Positions 1 through 9,413 of a DNA stretch of 64,000 bases are shown here, in pieces; positions within the stretch are counted from its first letter, which is position 1; every line of letters begins with the position of its first letter. This stretch comes from Gammaproteobacteria bacterium. Its GTDB lineage: Bacteria; Pseudomonadota; Gammaproteobacteria; Pseudomonadales; Pseudohongiellaceae. The position numbers and the translations under genes were made by a program. The notes beneath the pieces were generated by a model. That model searched no databases. It saw only the letters and a program-made list of their open reading frames with translations, and was not told the origin of the DNA. Location: positions 124,001 to 188,000 of the forward strand of contig JAUXNX010000023.1 of NCBI GenBank assembly GCA_030682575.1, given 5' to 3'.

Positions 1-319
1 GGCAAAGAGTGTGGAGGCAGGGCAGGCGGACGACATTCCCGAAGTCTTGAAGCACAACCCCCCGCTGCGCGCCTTGTACAACAATCTGCAGACTGCGGGT
101 GTTGGTGATAGTCGGGCAGCTTATACCGGTCTGGCGTCCGACAAAGTGCTTGAACTGGCTATGCGCCTTGATGAGATAGTAAGGACAGTCCGGCCGGATG
201 ACTGGCGAGGAGTGCATGCCAAGGAGCAGGTCATCAAAAAGGCGTTGTACGATGTTCTGCAGAATGTGAACGAAGTGACCCGGATCTTCGACGTGATCAA
301 AGCGCAGCGGGAATACTGA
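1..319 (+). CDS. hsdR: Type I restriction enzyme R subunit, C-terminal end (partial)
   Basis: The reading frame is open to the left window edge, so only about the last 105 residues are present and the apparent GTG at 11 is internal. The segment with NPPLRALYNNL, then a DEIVRTVRPDDWR stretch and a closing KKALYDVL helix resembles the C-terminal helical domain of HsdR, the ATP-dependent translocase and nuclease subunit of type I restriction-modification enzymes. The helicase and nuclease domains lie outside the window. Its TGA overlaps the ATG of the next gene by one base, so the two are translationally coupled. The family call rests on the short C-terminal signature and on the YgjP-like neighbour, a common companion of hsdR. 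Confidence 0.75.
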   Translation, partial: AKSVEAGQADDIPEVLKHNPPLRALYNNLQTAGVGDSRAAYTGLASDKVLELAMRLDEIVRTVRPDDWRGVHAKEQVIKKALYDVLQNVNEVTRIFDVIKAQREY

Positions 320-1035
320 TGGCCACTGAGCTGACATTGGGGGAGACTCGCGTCGAAGTGGTCTTCAAGGATGTGAAGAACGTACATCTGAGTGTCTATC
401 CGCCGAATGGGCATGTGCGCATTGCGGCGCCATCACGCATGAGTCTGGACACCATTCGTGTATATGCCATTTCGCGCCTGGACTGGATCAGGAAGCAGCA
501 GAAGAAGTTGCGAGAGCAGGAACGCGAATTCCCGCGCGAATATCTTGATCGCGAGAGTCACTATGTGTGGGGGCGCCGCTACCTGCTGCAGATTGTCGAG
601 GCTGACGCAGCGCCAAAGGTGCAGCTGAAGCATCGAAGAATGGTGCTGCAGGTGCGCCCAGGCGCCACCGAGGAGACGAAGCAGGCCGTAGTTGCCAAGT
701 GGTATCGCGATCAGTTGCGCTCGGCGTTGCCCGAGTTGCTGCAGGTCTGGGAGCCCAAAGTCGGGGCGCAAGTGGCGCGTATCTTCGTGCAGAAGATGAA
801 GACCAAATGGGGTAGTTGTAACGCGGAAACTCGCAGCATTCGCCTGAATTCTGATCTGGCGAAGAAGCCGATCCAGTGCTTGGAATACATTCTTGTTCAT
901 GAATTGGTGCACTTGCTGGAACGGCATCACAATGATCGATTCGTTGCCTTGATGGACAGATTGATGCCCCAGTGGCGCCATCATCGAGCCGAGCTGAATC
1001 GCTCGCCTCTGGCTCATGAGGATTGGAAGTACTGA
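319..1035 (+). CDS. YgjP-like metal-dependent hydrolase (SprT-like, DUF45)
   Basis: A 238-residue protein with the zinc metalloprotease signature HELVH (in ILVHELVHLLERHHNDRF, about residues 193-210) preceded by KMKTKWGSC, the hallmark of the YgjP/DUF45 family. The two histidines and the glutamate form the expected metal site; the downstream HHNDRF supplies a likely third ligand. Family members are M48/WSS1-like putative metalloproteases, often found at the end of type I restriction operons. Here the start overlaps the stop of hsdR, so the gene sits in that operon. Its substrate is unknown; a role in restriction control or DNA-protein repair is inference only. Confidence 0.85.
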   Translation: MATELTLGETRVEVVFKDVKNVHLSVYPPNGHVRIAAPSRMSLDTIRVYAISRLDWIRKQQKKLREQEREFPREYLDRESHYVWGRRYLLQIVEADAAPKVQLKHRRMVLQVRPGATEETKQAVVAKWYRDQLRSALPELLQVWEPKVGAQVARIFVQKMKTKWGSCNAETRSIRLNSDLAKKPIQCLEYILVHELVHLLERHHNDRFVALMDRLMPQWRHHRAELNRSPLAHEDWKY

Positions 1036-1221
1036 ATTTCGATATCTGGCAACCCGGTCGAATATAGGTGATCCTCATCACAACTGCCTAAGAACAATCG
1101 TCGGCTCTGTCAACGCATTGCTTCTGGCAGCGTTACTCTATAGACAGCCAGCCCCTCCGGCTCGTTCAGCACCACCAGTTCCGTCAGCGCGGACCAGCAC
1201 ACTCAGCAGAGCGAGAACACA

Positions 1222-3720
1222 ATGAATAGACGCATCCTCCATGGCCCCGGTCTTCGCTTGTCGTCGGTGACGGGTTTTGCATTCAGTGTCTTGATCAGTT
1301 TCATGGCGATAGTCTCCCCCGCGAACGCCGCCACCGGTACGTCGATGCCAACCTTCGTCCACCCGATCCTCACCATTCCCCGCATTGACGTGGAAGGCTA
1401 CGGCTCGCTGAATCTGCGCCTGGTGCTGGAGAATGAGGCAACGCTGACCTTCGTGATTGCCGACGCCACTCCTGCTGGTGCGTCGCTTATCCCAGGTGCC
1501 ACCTTCAACCTGCAGACCCAGGTTCTCGCCATTCCGGTGGTGAAGGTCGGCAACGATTTCTACGATGTGCAATTGAAGCTGCTGCCTGGCGACAAGTTCC
1601 AGATCACAGTGGCAGATGCTGCGGTGTTTGCGGGGCAGGGCAGCTACAACCAGTTGTGTGCCACCTGCCACGGCACCGACGGGCTCGGTGGCAGCATCGG
1701 CATCTCGTTGAAGAACTGTGGCACTTGCGGTTCGGCCAGCGTGCTGACTGCGAAGATCAGGGACACCATGCCCTTCGGCAACCCCTCTGCCTGTGTGGGC
1801 AGTTGTGCCACAGACATCGCCGATTACATCCTGACTGTATTCAACGCCAGCAGTGGTCCGCAATCGGCCATGGTGCTGGAGGCTATCGACGTGATACCGC
1901 TGGAGGCCGCGCTGCGTAACGCGAGCCTGCAACTGGTGAGTCGTCTGCCCACGGCAGCCGAGGAGGCACTGGTCAGTGGTCAAGGTGAGGACGGTCTGCG
2001 CCAGGCGCTGGACGGCATGATGAAAGAGGAGGCGTTTTATGATCGTCTCTCCGAGATATTCAACGATGTGCTGCACACCAATCGCTATCTCTCCACGAAT
2101 GGCGCGGAGGCAGCGCTGCAGCTCATGCGGCGTTTTCCGAATGCACGCTGGTTCGATCCAGGAGTTGATCAACGTGGCGCTGACTATCAATTCAATCGCA
2201 TCACCACGAACAACAGCGTGGCGATCGAGCCGCTGGAGCTGATCAATCATGTGGTGAAGAATGACCTGCCGATGACGGAAATTCTGACCGCGGACTATTT
2301 CATGGTGAACGGTTACTCCGCCAAGAGTTATGGCATCAGCAATGTGCAGTTCACGAACGAGTGGGATGCAAACGAATTCCGCCCCGCCAGGCTGACCAAT
2401 ACGCCTCACGCGGGTATTCTGAGTTCGCTGATGTTCCTCAACCGCTATCCGACCAGCGCGACCAATCGCAATCGTGCACGCTCTCGTGTGGTTTACGACC
2501 TGTTCCTCGATGTGGACATTCTTGCGTTGGACGGGGAGCGTCCGGATGGCACAGCGGTGGATATCAGCAGCCCATCGCCTACACTCGACAACCCCGACTG
2601 CGTCAAGTGCCACAGTTTGCTCGATCCGGTAGCCTCATCCTTCCGCAACTGGAACCTGCGCGGCGTCTACAATCCTTTTGCGCCCTGGTACACCGACATG
2701 CTGCAGGCAGGCTTCAATGGCGACGCGTTTCCCGCCGCAGGCAGAGACGACGAATTGCAATGGTTGACCAGACAGATTGTTGCGGACCCACGTTTCGACG
2801 ATGCGATGGTGCGCATTGTCTTCATCGGGCTGACGGGGCAGGAGCCCCTCGACCCGCCAGGCAATGATGCCACTACTGCCGAGACTGATGCTTGGCTTGC
2901 GCAGTCCGCACATCTGGACGAGATCAAGGCCGTCTATGTCAGTGCCAATCGCAATCTGAAAACACTGGTGAAGGAAATTGTTCTCAGTCCTTACTGGCGT
3001 GCAGATGGATTGAACGATACAGCCTTTGCTTTGGTACACGAGCAAACCGGTGCGGCGCGATTGCTGACCCCCGAGATGCTGCATCGCAAGATTGAGGCGC
3101 TGTTCGGATTCCAGTGGCGCGGCGCACTGGATCAGTACGCCAGCAATCAGAATATTTTCGGCACGGCGCGCCTGCTGGATCGCCGTCAGTACTACCACCA
3201 GATCTATGGCGGGATTGATTCCTTCACCATCACCGAGCGTCTCACCGATCCCAACGGATTGATGGTGATAGTGCAGGAGCGCATGGCCAACGAGGTGGCA
3301 TGTTATGGGGTGCCGAACGACTTTCTTTCCGCAGCCTCGCAGCGGCGTCTGTTTCCCCATGTCGAAACGAGTACGTTACTCACGAGCAGTCAGAGTCAGG
3401 ACGCCGTGCGCAGGAATATCCAGCATCTGCACCGCTACCTGCTTGGTGAGGAGTTGTCTCTTGCCGACGCAGAGATCGAGCACAGCTATGCGCTGTTTTT
3501 CACCGTGCTGCAGCAAGGACGCAGCGCGCTCGCCAGTGGTGCCGAATCCACGTCCTTGCCAACCCGCTGCATGCGCAATAATCATATGCTGACGGGAGCA
3601 TCGCTGAATGTGAGTGGTGGCACGGATGGTCGCCTGCGCACAGATCCCAACTACACCATCCGTGCCTGGATGGCGGTGGTGGCCTATCTGCTGTCTGACT
3701 ATCGATTCATTTACGCGTGA
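1222..3720 (+). CDS. Exported cytochrome c-like protein with DUF1588-like C-terminal domain
   Basis: An 832-residue protein starting with a signal peptide (basic MNRR, hydrophobic core, cleavage near ANA at about 36). A haem c motif CATCH lies near residue 146, a CGTCG without the histidine soon after, and CVKCH near 460 in a context (AGILSS, NPDCVKCHSLLDP) like the DUF1592/DUF1588/DUF1585 family of large periplasmic cytochromes. This suggests one or two covalent haems and a periplasmic redox function of unknown substrate. The next gene, 13 bases downstream, encodes a Tat-exported DUF1501 protein; such pairs recur in genomes and probably act together. Domain assignment outside the CxxCH motifs is by resemblance. 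Confidence 0.7.
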   Translation: MNRRILHGPGLRLSSVTGFAFSVLISFMAIVSPANAATGTSMPTFVHPILTIPRIDVEGYGSLNLRLVLENEATLTFVIADATPAGASLIPGATFNLQTQVLAIPVVKVGNDFYDVQLKLLPGDKFQITVADAAVFAGQGSYNQLCATCHGTDGLGGSIGISLKNCGTCGSASVLTAKIRDTMPFGNPSACVGSCATDIADYILTVFNASSGPQSAMVLEAIDVIPLEAALRNASLQLVSRLPTAAEEALVSGQGEDGLRQALDGMMKEEAFYDRLSEIFNDVLHTNRYLSTNGAEAALQLMRRFPNARWFDPGVDQRGADYQFNRITTNNSVAIEPLELINHVVKNDLPMTEILTADYFMVNGYSAKSYGISNVQFTNEWDANEFRPARLTNTPHAGILSSLMFLNRYPTSATNRNRARSRVVYDLFLDVDILALDGERPDGTAVDISSPSPTLDNPDCVKCHSLLDPVASSFRNWNLRGVYNPFAPWYTDMLQAGFNGDAFPAAGRDDELQWLTRQIVADPRFDDAMVRIVFIGLTGQEPLDPPGNDATTAETDAWLAQSAHLDEIKAVYVSANRNLKTLVKEIVLSPYWRADGLNDTAFALVHEQTGAARLLTPEMLHRKIEALFGFQWRGALDQYASNQNIFGTARLLDRRQYYHQIYGGIDSFTITERLTDPNGLMVIVQERMANEVACYGVPNDFLSAASQRRLFPHVETSTLLTSSQSQDAVRRNIQHLHRYLLGEELSLADAEIEHSYALFFTVLQQGRSALASGAESTSLPTRCMRNNHMLTGASLNVSGGTDGRLRTDPNYTIRAWMAVVAYLLSDYRFIYA

Positions 3721-3733
3721 GGGAGTGGCAATA

Positions 3734-5020
3734 ATGGAACGCAGAAATTTCCTCAAGGTGCTGACAGGGTTTGGGATGGCGGGCGCGTTGCCGATGTCGC
3801 TGGTCAGTCCAGCCTGGAGTGCGGAGGCGCAACGTTTTCTCATCACGGTCAACGCGGCAGGCGGCTGGGACCCTACGAGTCTCATTGATCCCAAGGGCAA
3901 CGCGATGCGCTCCGACGGATTGGGGCCGATCAACCACTATGGTGCCAGTGCGATCAAGAGTGTCGGCAATCTGCGCTATGCGGCCTATCCAGATGGGGTG
4001 GCGCCTCCTGCTGCAGACTCGCCCGGCCATCTGGACACATTCTTCGCCAAACACTACCAGCGCCTGCTGGTGGTCAACGGCATCGATACTCAGACGAATG
4101 GACACGAGACGGGCACGCGCTTTGTGTGGAGCGGCCGACTCGAGGAGGGTTATCCGACAGTCGCAGCGCTGGCAGCGGCACCCTACGCCAGTCAGCCGAT
4201 GGCTTTCATATCCAATGGCGGTTATGACTTTACCGGTGCGCTCGTGGCACCGGTGCGCACGGCGTCTGCGGGCACGTTCACTTCACTGGCGTATCCGAAC
4301 AGCCAGTATCCGGACAATCCGGCCCTGCGTTCTGCCGGCTACTTCAGCGATGGAAGCTATGCCATGGTCGACGCCGCGCGGCAATTGCGTCTGGCACGCC
4401 AGCGCAGTGTCGAGACATTGCCCAGGCGCGCAGCGCAAATGGCGCAGCTGGAAACCGTGCGCAGTAGCGAGGTCTCCCTGGATGGATTACTGAGCCTGCT
4501 GCCAGCGCAGGTGTCCGATGGTCTGAAGGGACAGGCGGAAGTGGCCATTGCGGCGTTTGCCAGTGGACTTGCGGTGAGCGCCAACCTCAACCTCGGCGGC
4601 TTCGACACCCACGGGTCGCACGACGACGATCAGACGGATGCTTTGACGCAACTGCTGGAGGGCGTAGACCACCTGTGGGAGCAGATTGTCCTGCGGGGCC
4701 TGCAGAACAAGGTGACAGTGGTGATCGGCTCTGATTTTGGCCGTACTCCGTTCTACAACACCGGCGCTGGCAAGGACCACTGGAACATCACCAGCATCAT
4801 GGCGATGGGCGCAGGCATCACCGGCAATCGCGTGATCGGCGGAACGGATGTGAACTTCGAAGCATTGAATCTGCATCCTGATACTCTGGAAGTGCATTCA
4901 GGAGGAATCATTGTGACGCCAAGGCACGTGCATCGCGCGCTGCGGGACTTCATTGGCGTGTCGAGTGAACTGGACAAATTGTATCCCCTGAATGTGGAGA
5001 AACTGGCACTGTTCGCGTGA
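3734..5020 (+). CDS. DUF1501 family protein, Tat-exported
   Basis: A 428-residue protein beginning MERRNFLKVLTGFGMAGALP, a twin-arginine signal (RRNFLK) ending near SPAWSA. The body has features of the DUF1501 family (sulfatase-like alkaline-phosphatase-fold proteins): the LLVVNGIDTQTNGHETG segment, NLGGFDTHGSHDDDQ, and GSDFGRTPFYN followed by GKDHWN, which hold the likely metal or active-site histidines and aspartates. The ATG at 3734 is preferred over upstream in-frame codons because it gives the Tat signal directly. It follows the cytochrome-like gene by 13 bases, so co-transcription and a joint periplasmic role are likely. Tat export implies folding, possibly with a cofactor, before secretion. 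Confidence 0.8.
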   Translation: MERRNFLKVLTGFGMAGALPMSLVSPAWSAEAQRFLITVNAAGGWDPTSLIDPKGNAMRSDGLGPINHYGASAIKSVGNLRYAAYPDGVAPPAADSPGHLDTFFAKHYQRLLVVNGIDTQTNGHETGTRFVWSGRLEEGYPTVAALAAAPYASQPMAFISNGGYDFTGALVAPVRTASAGTFTSLAYPNSQYPDNPALRSAGYFSDGSYAMVDAARQLRLARQRSVETLPRRAAQMAQLETVRSSEVSLDGLLSLLPAQVSDGLKGQAEVAIAAFASGLAVSANLNLGGFDTHGSHDDDQTDALTQLLEGVDHLWEQIVLRGLQNKVTVVIGSDFGRTPFYNTGAGKDHWNITSIMAMGAGITGNRVIGGTDVNFEALNLHPDTLEVHSGGIIVTPRHVHRALRDFIGVSSELDKLYPLNVEKLALFA

Positions 5021-5041
5021 TGACGCCCTGCCGGAACTGGC

Positions 5042-5098
5042 CTTGCCAGCGATAGATCGAGCGCTGCAATAGATCGCTTGCAGGGCAAGCTCCCACAG
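5042..5098. repeat. REP-like imperfect hairpin
   Basis: In the gap between the DUF1501 and MMPL genes, CTTGCC (5042-5047) and AGCGAT (5048-5053) pair with ATCGCT (5073-5078) and GGCAAG (5084-5089), giving a long hairpin, followed by GCTCCCACAG (5089-5098). The same ten bases occur beside another multi-hairpin element at 40994-41003. This resembles dispersed extragenic palindromes of gammaproteobacteria. Only two copies are visible here, so the repeat status is inferred. Confidence 0.45.
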
Positions 5099-5155
5099 GC
5101 CTCGGAAAAATGGCACACTGGGCGCCATTTCCAGCATTCCGGGCTTTCCGACTCA

Positions 5156-7444
5156 ATGAAGATACTGGCAGCATTTCTGATCCACCGTCGGCACCTGCTG
5201 CTGGCCGCCAGCCTGCTCGCCACATTCGTGCTTGCCCTCGGCATCATGCGCGCGGAGTTCGACACGTCTCTGTCGGTGTTGATGACCCGCAGCGATCCCT
5301 ACCTGGAACAGCTCGACAGGATGAGTGCCGAGTTTCCGGTGCCGGAGGAAATCAGCTTTGCATTCGTGCCGCACAATGGCGAGGTGTTCAGTCATCCAAC
5401 GCTGCTGGCTCTTGCCGATCTTCAACGGGAATTTCGTCAAATTCCTCTGGCACTTTCCATGTCCTCTGTGCTGGCCTGGCAGTCGCCGTTTGGCGATGAC
5501 ACGCTGTTCGAAAGACCCCTGACCCAACTGGATAGCTACAGTGCCGAAGAGCTGGCAGAGTTGCGCGAGGAGGGTCTTGCCGATCCCTTTGTGGTGGGCG
5601 CACTGCTCTCGCCTGGTACTGATCTGGCGATTGCCAGTATCCGTTTGCAAGTGACCGCGCTCAATGACGAGCAGGGTCGTGAAGCGGCGCAGGTTTCCAT
5701 GGCACTGCGAGACAGCCTGCAGGCCCGTCACCCTGATGTTGCTATTCATGTGAGCAGCGAGGCGCTGTTCGAACACTCCAACCGCAGCGCGATGATAAGT
5801 GACCTGACTCTGCTGCTGCCCATTGTGCTGCTGTTGTGCACGGCCATCGTTTGCTACAGCTTCCGTTCACTGCTGCTGGGAGTGAGCATTCTGATCGTGG
5901 GGCTGATCACGGTGGTCGTGACAGTGGGAACACTGGGCTGGATGGGGCAGAGCTTCAATACGATTTCGGTGATGGCCCCATTGGTGGTGGTGACCATTGC
6001 CCTGGCTGACAGCGTGCACATCGTCTCGATCTTCCGGCAGCGCCTGCTGGCGGGGGCGAGCTGCGTGGAGGCGATGCAGCACAGCCTCACCTTCAACATC
6101 CGGCCTGTGACGCTCGCGACGATTACCACCGTCATCGGCTTTGCCAGTCTCAATCTTGCCTCGTCGCCCGCCATCAGCACCTTCGGCAGTGTTGTTGCGC
6201 TTGGCGTGTTCTACGCCTGGGTGCTGACTCTGCTTGCTCTGCCTGCACTGGTGCTGATGGTGTCTGGCCGACTGTCCGCAAGCGGTGCCATGTCCCTGCC
6301 GTTGACATCGCGTATCACGAAGTGGTGCGGACAGTTGATCGGCACTTCCGGCAAACCACTGTTGTGGTCGGTGACAGCGCTTGCCATCGTTGCGTTGGGT
6401 TTGAGCTTTCTGAACAGGACGGATTTTGATCGCATGGCGTTCATCGGCGAGGACTCGCCTGTACATGGTTACGTTGCTGTCGTCAGCGAGAAAATGCAGC
6501 GCGGCCCGCAATTGACCTATGGTGTTCAGGTGACGCAGGAGTTTGGGGCGATCGAGCCGGAATTTCTACGTCAGCTCGATGGCTTCGCAAATTGGCTGCG
6601 TGCACAGGACGAGGTGGTGTCAGTCGCGAGCCTCGTCGAGGTGGTCAAGACTGTCAATCAGGTAATGAATGAGAATCGTGCGGAAGACTACCTGGTGCCG
6701 GACGACGTGCTTACGGTTGAGGACCATCTGTTCAGCTATCAACAGGTACAGGCGCGCAATTATCAGTTGGATATTCTTGCCAGTGATGACTTCTCCCTGT
6801 TGACGCTGTTCGTCGTCACCCATGCCATGAGCAATCAACAGATCATCGATCTCGATACTCGCATCAGCACCGAGTTCGCACGACAGATGCCGGGTGCAGA
6901 GCTGCTGCACGGCAGTCCTGTTCTGGTATTCGCGCGAATGGACAGAGCGGTGACCATTGAGCTGTTGCAAGGCTATGGTTTCAGTCTGCTGTTCATCACG
7001 CTGACACTGATCGTCGGTATGCGCAGCCTGCGTTACGGACTGCTCAGCATGCTGCCGAATCTGTTACCGGCAGTCTTTGTGTTCGGTGCCTGGGGGTTGT
7101 TCGTCGGGCAGATCGATCCATTTGTGATGATGCTCTTCAGTATAAGTATTGGTCTCGTGGTGGACGACACTGTGCATGTGCTGAGCAGTTACCAGACCAG
7201 CCTGGCAGAGGGACGCACGGCCCGCGAGGCGGTTGATATGGCATTGGCAAAAGCGGGCCCTGCGTTGATGATCACGACGACAGTCATGGCCCTCGGGACG
7301 TGTGTCCTGATTGGCGCCAGCACGTTGTTCTTCCAGCAGGCGGCGACGCTGCTGGTGCCGATCGTGGTGCTGGCTTTGGTGCTGGATCTGACTTTCTTTC
7401 CAGCGCTGTTGTTGCAGATGGACAGGGCAAGCCAGACTCTTTGA
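5156..7444 (+). CDS. MMPL/RND-superfamily transporter
   Basis: A 762-residue inner-membrane protein with two halves, each having one N-terminal membrane segment, a periplasmic loop and a cluster of membrane segments. Both halves carry the RND core pattern (SDLTLLLPIVLLLC then SVMAPLVVVTIALADSVH in the first; LLQGYGFSLLFITL then SISIGLVVDDTVHVL in the second). The conserved Asp in ADSVH and DDTVH fits proton-coupled export. The ATG at 5156 gives a typical N-terminus (MKILAAFLIHRRHLLLAASL). No adjacent membrane-fusion or outer-membrane partner is present, which is normal for MMPL proteins that move lipids or small hydrophobic molecules. Its cargo is not predictable. It follows the cytochrome/DUF1501 pair after a REP-like element. 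Confidence 0.85.
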   Translation: MKILAAFLIHRRHLLLAASLLATFVLALGIMRAEFDTSLSVLMTRSDPYLEQLDRMSAEFPVPEEISFAFVPHNGEVFSHPTLLALADLQREFRQIPLALSMSSVLAWQSPFGDDTLFERPLTQLDSYSAEELAELREEGLADPFVVGALLSPGTDLAIASIRLQVTALNDEQGREAAQVSMALRDSLQARHPDVAIHVSSEALFEHSNRSAMISDLTLLLPIVLLLCTAIVCYSFRSLLLGVSILIVGLITVVVTVGTLGWMGQSFNTISVMAPLVVVTIALADSVHIVSIFRQRLLAGASCVEAMQHSLTFNIRPVTLATITTVIGFASLNLASSPAISTFGSVVALGVFYAWVLTLLALPALVLMVSGRLSASGAMSLPLTSRITKWCGQLIGTSGKPLLWSVTALAIVALGLSFLNRTDFDRMAFIGEDSPVHGYVAVVSEKMQRGPQLTYGVQVTQEFGAIEPEFLRQLDGFANWLRAQDEVVSVASLVEVVKTVNQVMNENRAEDYLVPDDVLTVEDHLFSYQQVQARNYQLDILASDDFSLLTLFVVTHAMSNQQIIDLDTRISTEFARQMPGAELLHGSPVLVFARMDRAVTIELLQGYGFSLLFITLTLIVGMRSLRYGLLSMLPNLLPAVFVFGAWGLFVGQIDPFVMMLFSISIGLVVDDTVHVLSSYQTSLAEGRTAREAVDMALAKAGPALMITTTVMALGTCVLIGASTLFFQQAATLLVPIVVLALVLDLTFFPALLLQMDRASQTL

Positions 7445-7528
7445 GTTGGTTCTCATTTGGACGTGGAGAAGCGCGCCGCATTGGTATAATCTGGCCGCCT
7501 TTTCTACCTGAGAAAATAGGTATTCGCT

Positions 7529-9361
7529 TTGACTTCCGCCACTGCTGCCACCGCGCTTATATCCGACAAGGACAAGCGCACCACCCTCATCGCATTGCTC
7601 ATCGTTTTTCTCCTTGCCGCCCTCGACATGACCATCCTCTCCACCGCGATGCCGCGCATCGTCTCGGAGCTCAATGGCCTGGAACTTTACGCGTGGGTAA
7701 CGACTGCCTACATGCTCGCCTCGACGGTGTTGGTGCCGATCTACGGCAAGCTCGGCGATCTTTATGGCCGCAAGATCATTCTGGTGATCGGGGTCAGCAT
7801 CTTCCTGCTTGGTTCCGCGCTGTGCGGCATCAGCGGCGAGTTCGGTTCACTGCCCTTGCTTGGCGACGGAATGCACCAGTTGATCATTTTTCGGGCAGTG
7901 AAGGGGATTGGCGGTGCCGCGCTGTTCACCAGTGCGATGGGTATCGTGGCCGATCTGTATCCGCCGCTGCAGCGCGCGAAATTCATGGGGCTTTTCGGAG
8001 CCATCTTCGGCATCTCCAGCATTGTCGGACCAGCCATCGGCGGCTTTCTCACTGACTTTGCCACGGTCACCATGTTCGGACACGAGATTGCGGGTTGGCG
8101 CTGGGTGTTCTACGCCAATATTCCGCTGGGCATCGTGGCGTTATGCATGATCGCATTCAAGACGCCGCGCCTGAATCACGGTAGTCGTGGCCCCATCGAT
8201 TTTGCCGGTGCGTTCCTGCTGCTGGTGGTCTTCATTCCCTTCCTGCTGGCGCTGACCTGGGGCGGCGGCAGATATGAGTGGAATTCGCCGCAACTGATTT
8301 CAATGTTCGCTCTCAGTGCATTTTCTCTGCTGGTATTCATCTGGGTGGAGTCGCGGGCGAAGGAGGCGATCATGCCGTTGTCGCTGTTCCGCAACCGGGT
8401 ATTCGTGACCGCCAACATGAGTTCATTTGTCATCGGTATGGCTTTCCTTGGCGTGGTGATGTTCATGCCGCTGTTCATGCAGGTGGTGCTGGGAGTGAAC
8501 GCCACCAACAGTGGTTTCTCGATGTTTCCGCTGATGCTCGGTTTGATGACCAGCAGCATTCTCAGTGGTCGTCTGGTATCGAAGGGGATGAACTACAAGA
8601 TGTTCATCTCAGGTGGCGCCGGGCTGCTGATTGTTGGGGTGTTCCTGCTCGGTGGCATCGGACCTGACACTACTCTCACCGGGCTGGCCTGGCGTATGGT
8701 GATTGTGGGACTGGCTCTGGGGCCATCCCAGAGTCTGGTCAATCTCGTGGTGCAGGCTGCGTTCCCACCGTCGCAGATTGGGGTGGCAACGAGTTCCACA
8801 CAGTTCTTCAGACAGATCGGCAACACCGTTGGCGTGGCGATCTTCGGCACGCTGTTGACGCTGAACCTCACTGCCGAGTTGCCGCGTCAGTTGCCGATGA
8901 TGGTGTCGGCCGGTGGCACTGCCTTTGACATGAGTCAGGCGCAGTCCAGCGCCATGAATCCCGGCGCATTGCGAGCACAGATTGAAGGATCATTCGAAGA
9001 AATGTTGGCTACGCTGGAGCAGGGTTATGCCGGTGATGTGGCGGCCATTACCCGTGTACAGGAAAATCCGCTGCTGCCCGCGCAGCTCAAGGAACAGATG
9101 CCGACGTCACCGGAAGCGGCGCTGTCCGAGGCAGACATCGCGCAGCGCATGACGGTGATTCGCGGCCTGCTGATTGCACGAGTGGACGAGACTGTCAGCA
9201 CGATAGAATCGGGCATCCGTCTCGCTTTCTCCAACGCCATCACGGCGATGTTCACCACCAGTCTGTGGATCATCATGCTGGGCTTTGTATTGAGTCTGTT
9301 CATTCCGCTGATTCCGCTGCAGCAATCTGTGCCGAAGGAGACTGAGCCAACCGCTGCGTGA
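7529..9361 (+). CDS. MFS multidrug transporter, DHA2 (14-TM) family
   Basis: A 610-residue MFS protein. The opening membrane segment ends with LDMTILSTAMPRIV, the DHA2 motif D family signature (LDxTIVNxALP), followed by YGKLGDLYGRKIIL (motif A). About 14 membrane segments can be traced. A hydrophilic insert of roughly 110 residues (about 460-570) precedes the last membrane segment, longer than in EmrB or QacA. The reading frame begins with TTG at 7529; no upstream ATG lies in frame close by, so this start is reasonable but not certain. It probably exports drugs or other amphiphiles by proton antiport. Its 3' end faces the SDR gene. Confidence 0.85.
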   Translation: MTSATAATALISDKDKRTTLIALLIVFLLAALDMTILSTAMPRIVSELNGLELYAWVTTAYMLASTVLVPIYGKLGDLYGRKIILVIGVSIFLLGSALCGISGEFGSLPLLGDGMHQLIIFRAVKGIGGAALFTSAMGIVADLYPPLQRAKFMGLFGAIFGISSIVGPAIGGFLTDFATVTMFGHEIAGWRWVFYANIPLGIVALCMIAFKTPRLNHGSRGPIDFAGAFLLLVVFIPFLLALTWGGGRYEWNSPQLISMFALSAFSLLVFIWVESRAKEAIMPLSLFRNRVFVTANMSSFVIGMAFLGVVMFMPLFMQVVLGVNATNSGFSMFPLMLGLMTSSILSGRLVSKGMNYKMFISGGAGLLIVGVFLLGGIGPDTTLTGLAWRMVIVGLALGPSQSLVNLVVQAAFPPSQIGVATSSTQFFRQIGNTVGVAIFGTLLTLNLTAELPRQLPMMVSAGGTAFDMSQAQSSAMNPGALRAQIEGSFEEMLATLEQGYAGDVAAITRVQENPLLPAQLKEQMPTSPEAALSEADIAQRMTVIRGLLIARVDETVSTIESGIRLAFSNAITAMFTTSLWIIMLGFVLSLFIPLIPLQQSVPKETEPTAA

Positions 9362-9363
9362 TC

Positions 9364-9378
9364 TCTTCTTGCAGAAGA
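9364..9378. terminator. Weak terminator-like hairpin between convergent genes
   Basis: TCTTCT-TGC-AGAAGA forms a six-pair stem with a three-base loop just after the stop of the MFS gene and is followed by a short T run. It is AT-rich and has no strong U-tract, so it is only a possible terminator shared by the converging MFS and SDR genes. Confidence 0.25.
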
Positions 9379-9413
9379 ATTTGCTGTGCTCGTGATTCAG
9401 AAATGCGTGCACG

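Noticed and set aside
1138-2613. A 491-codon open frame antisense to the cytochrome-like gene
   Set aside because: No domain is recognisable and it is fully overlapped by a gene with signal peptide and CxxCH motifs; it is a shadow frame favoured by high GC.
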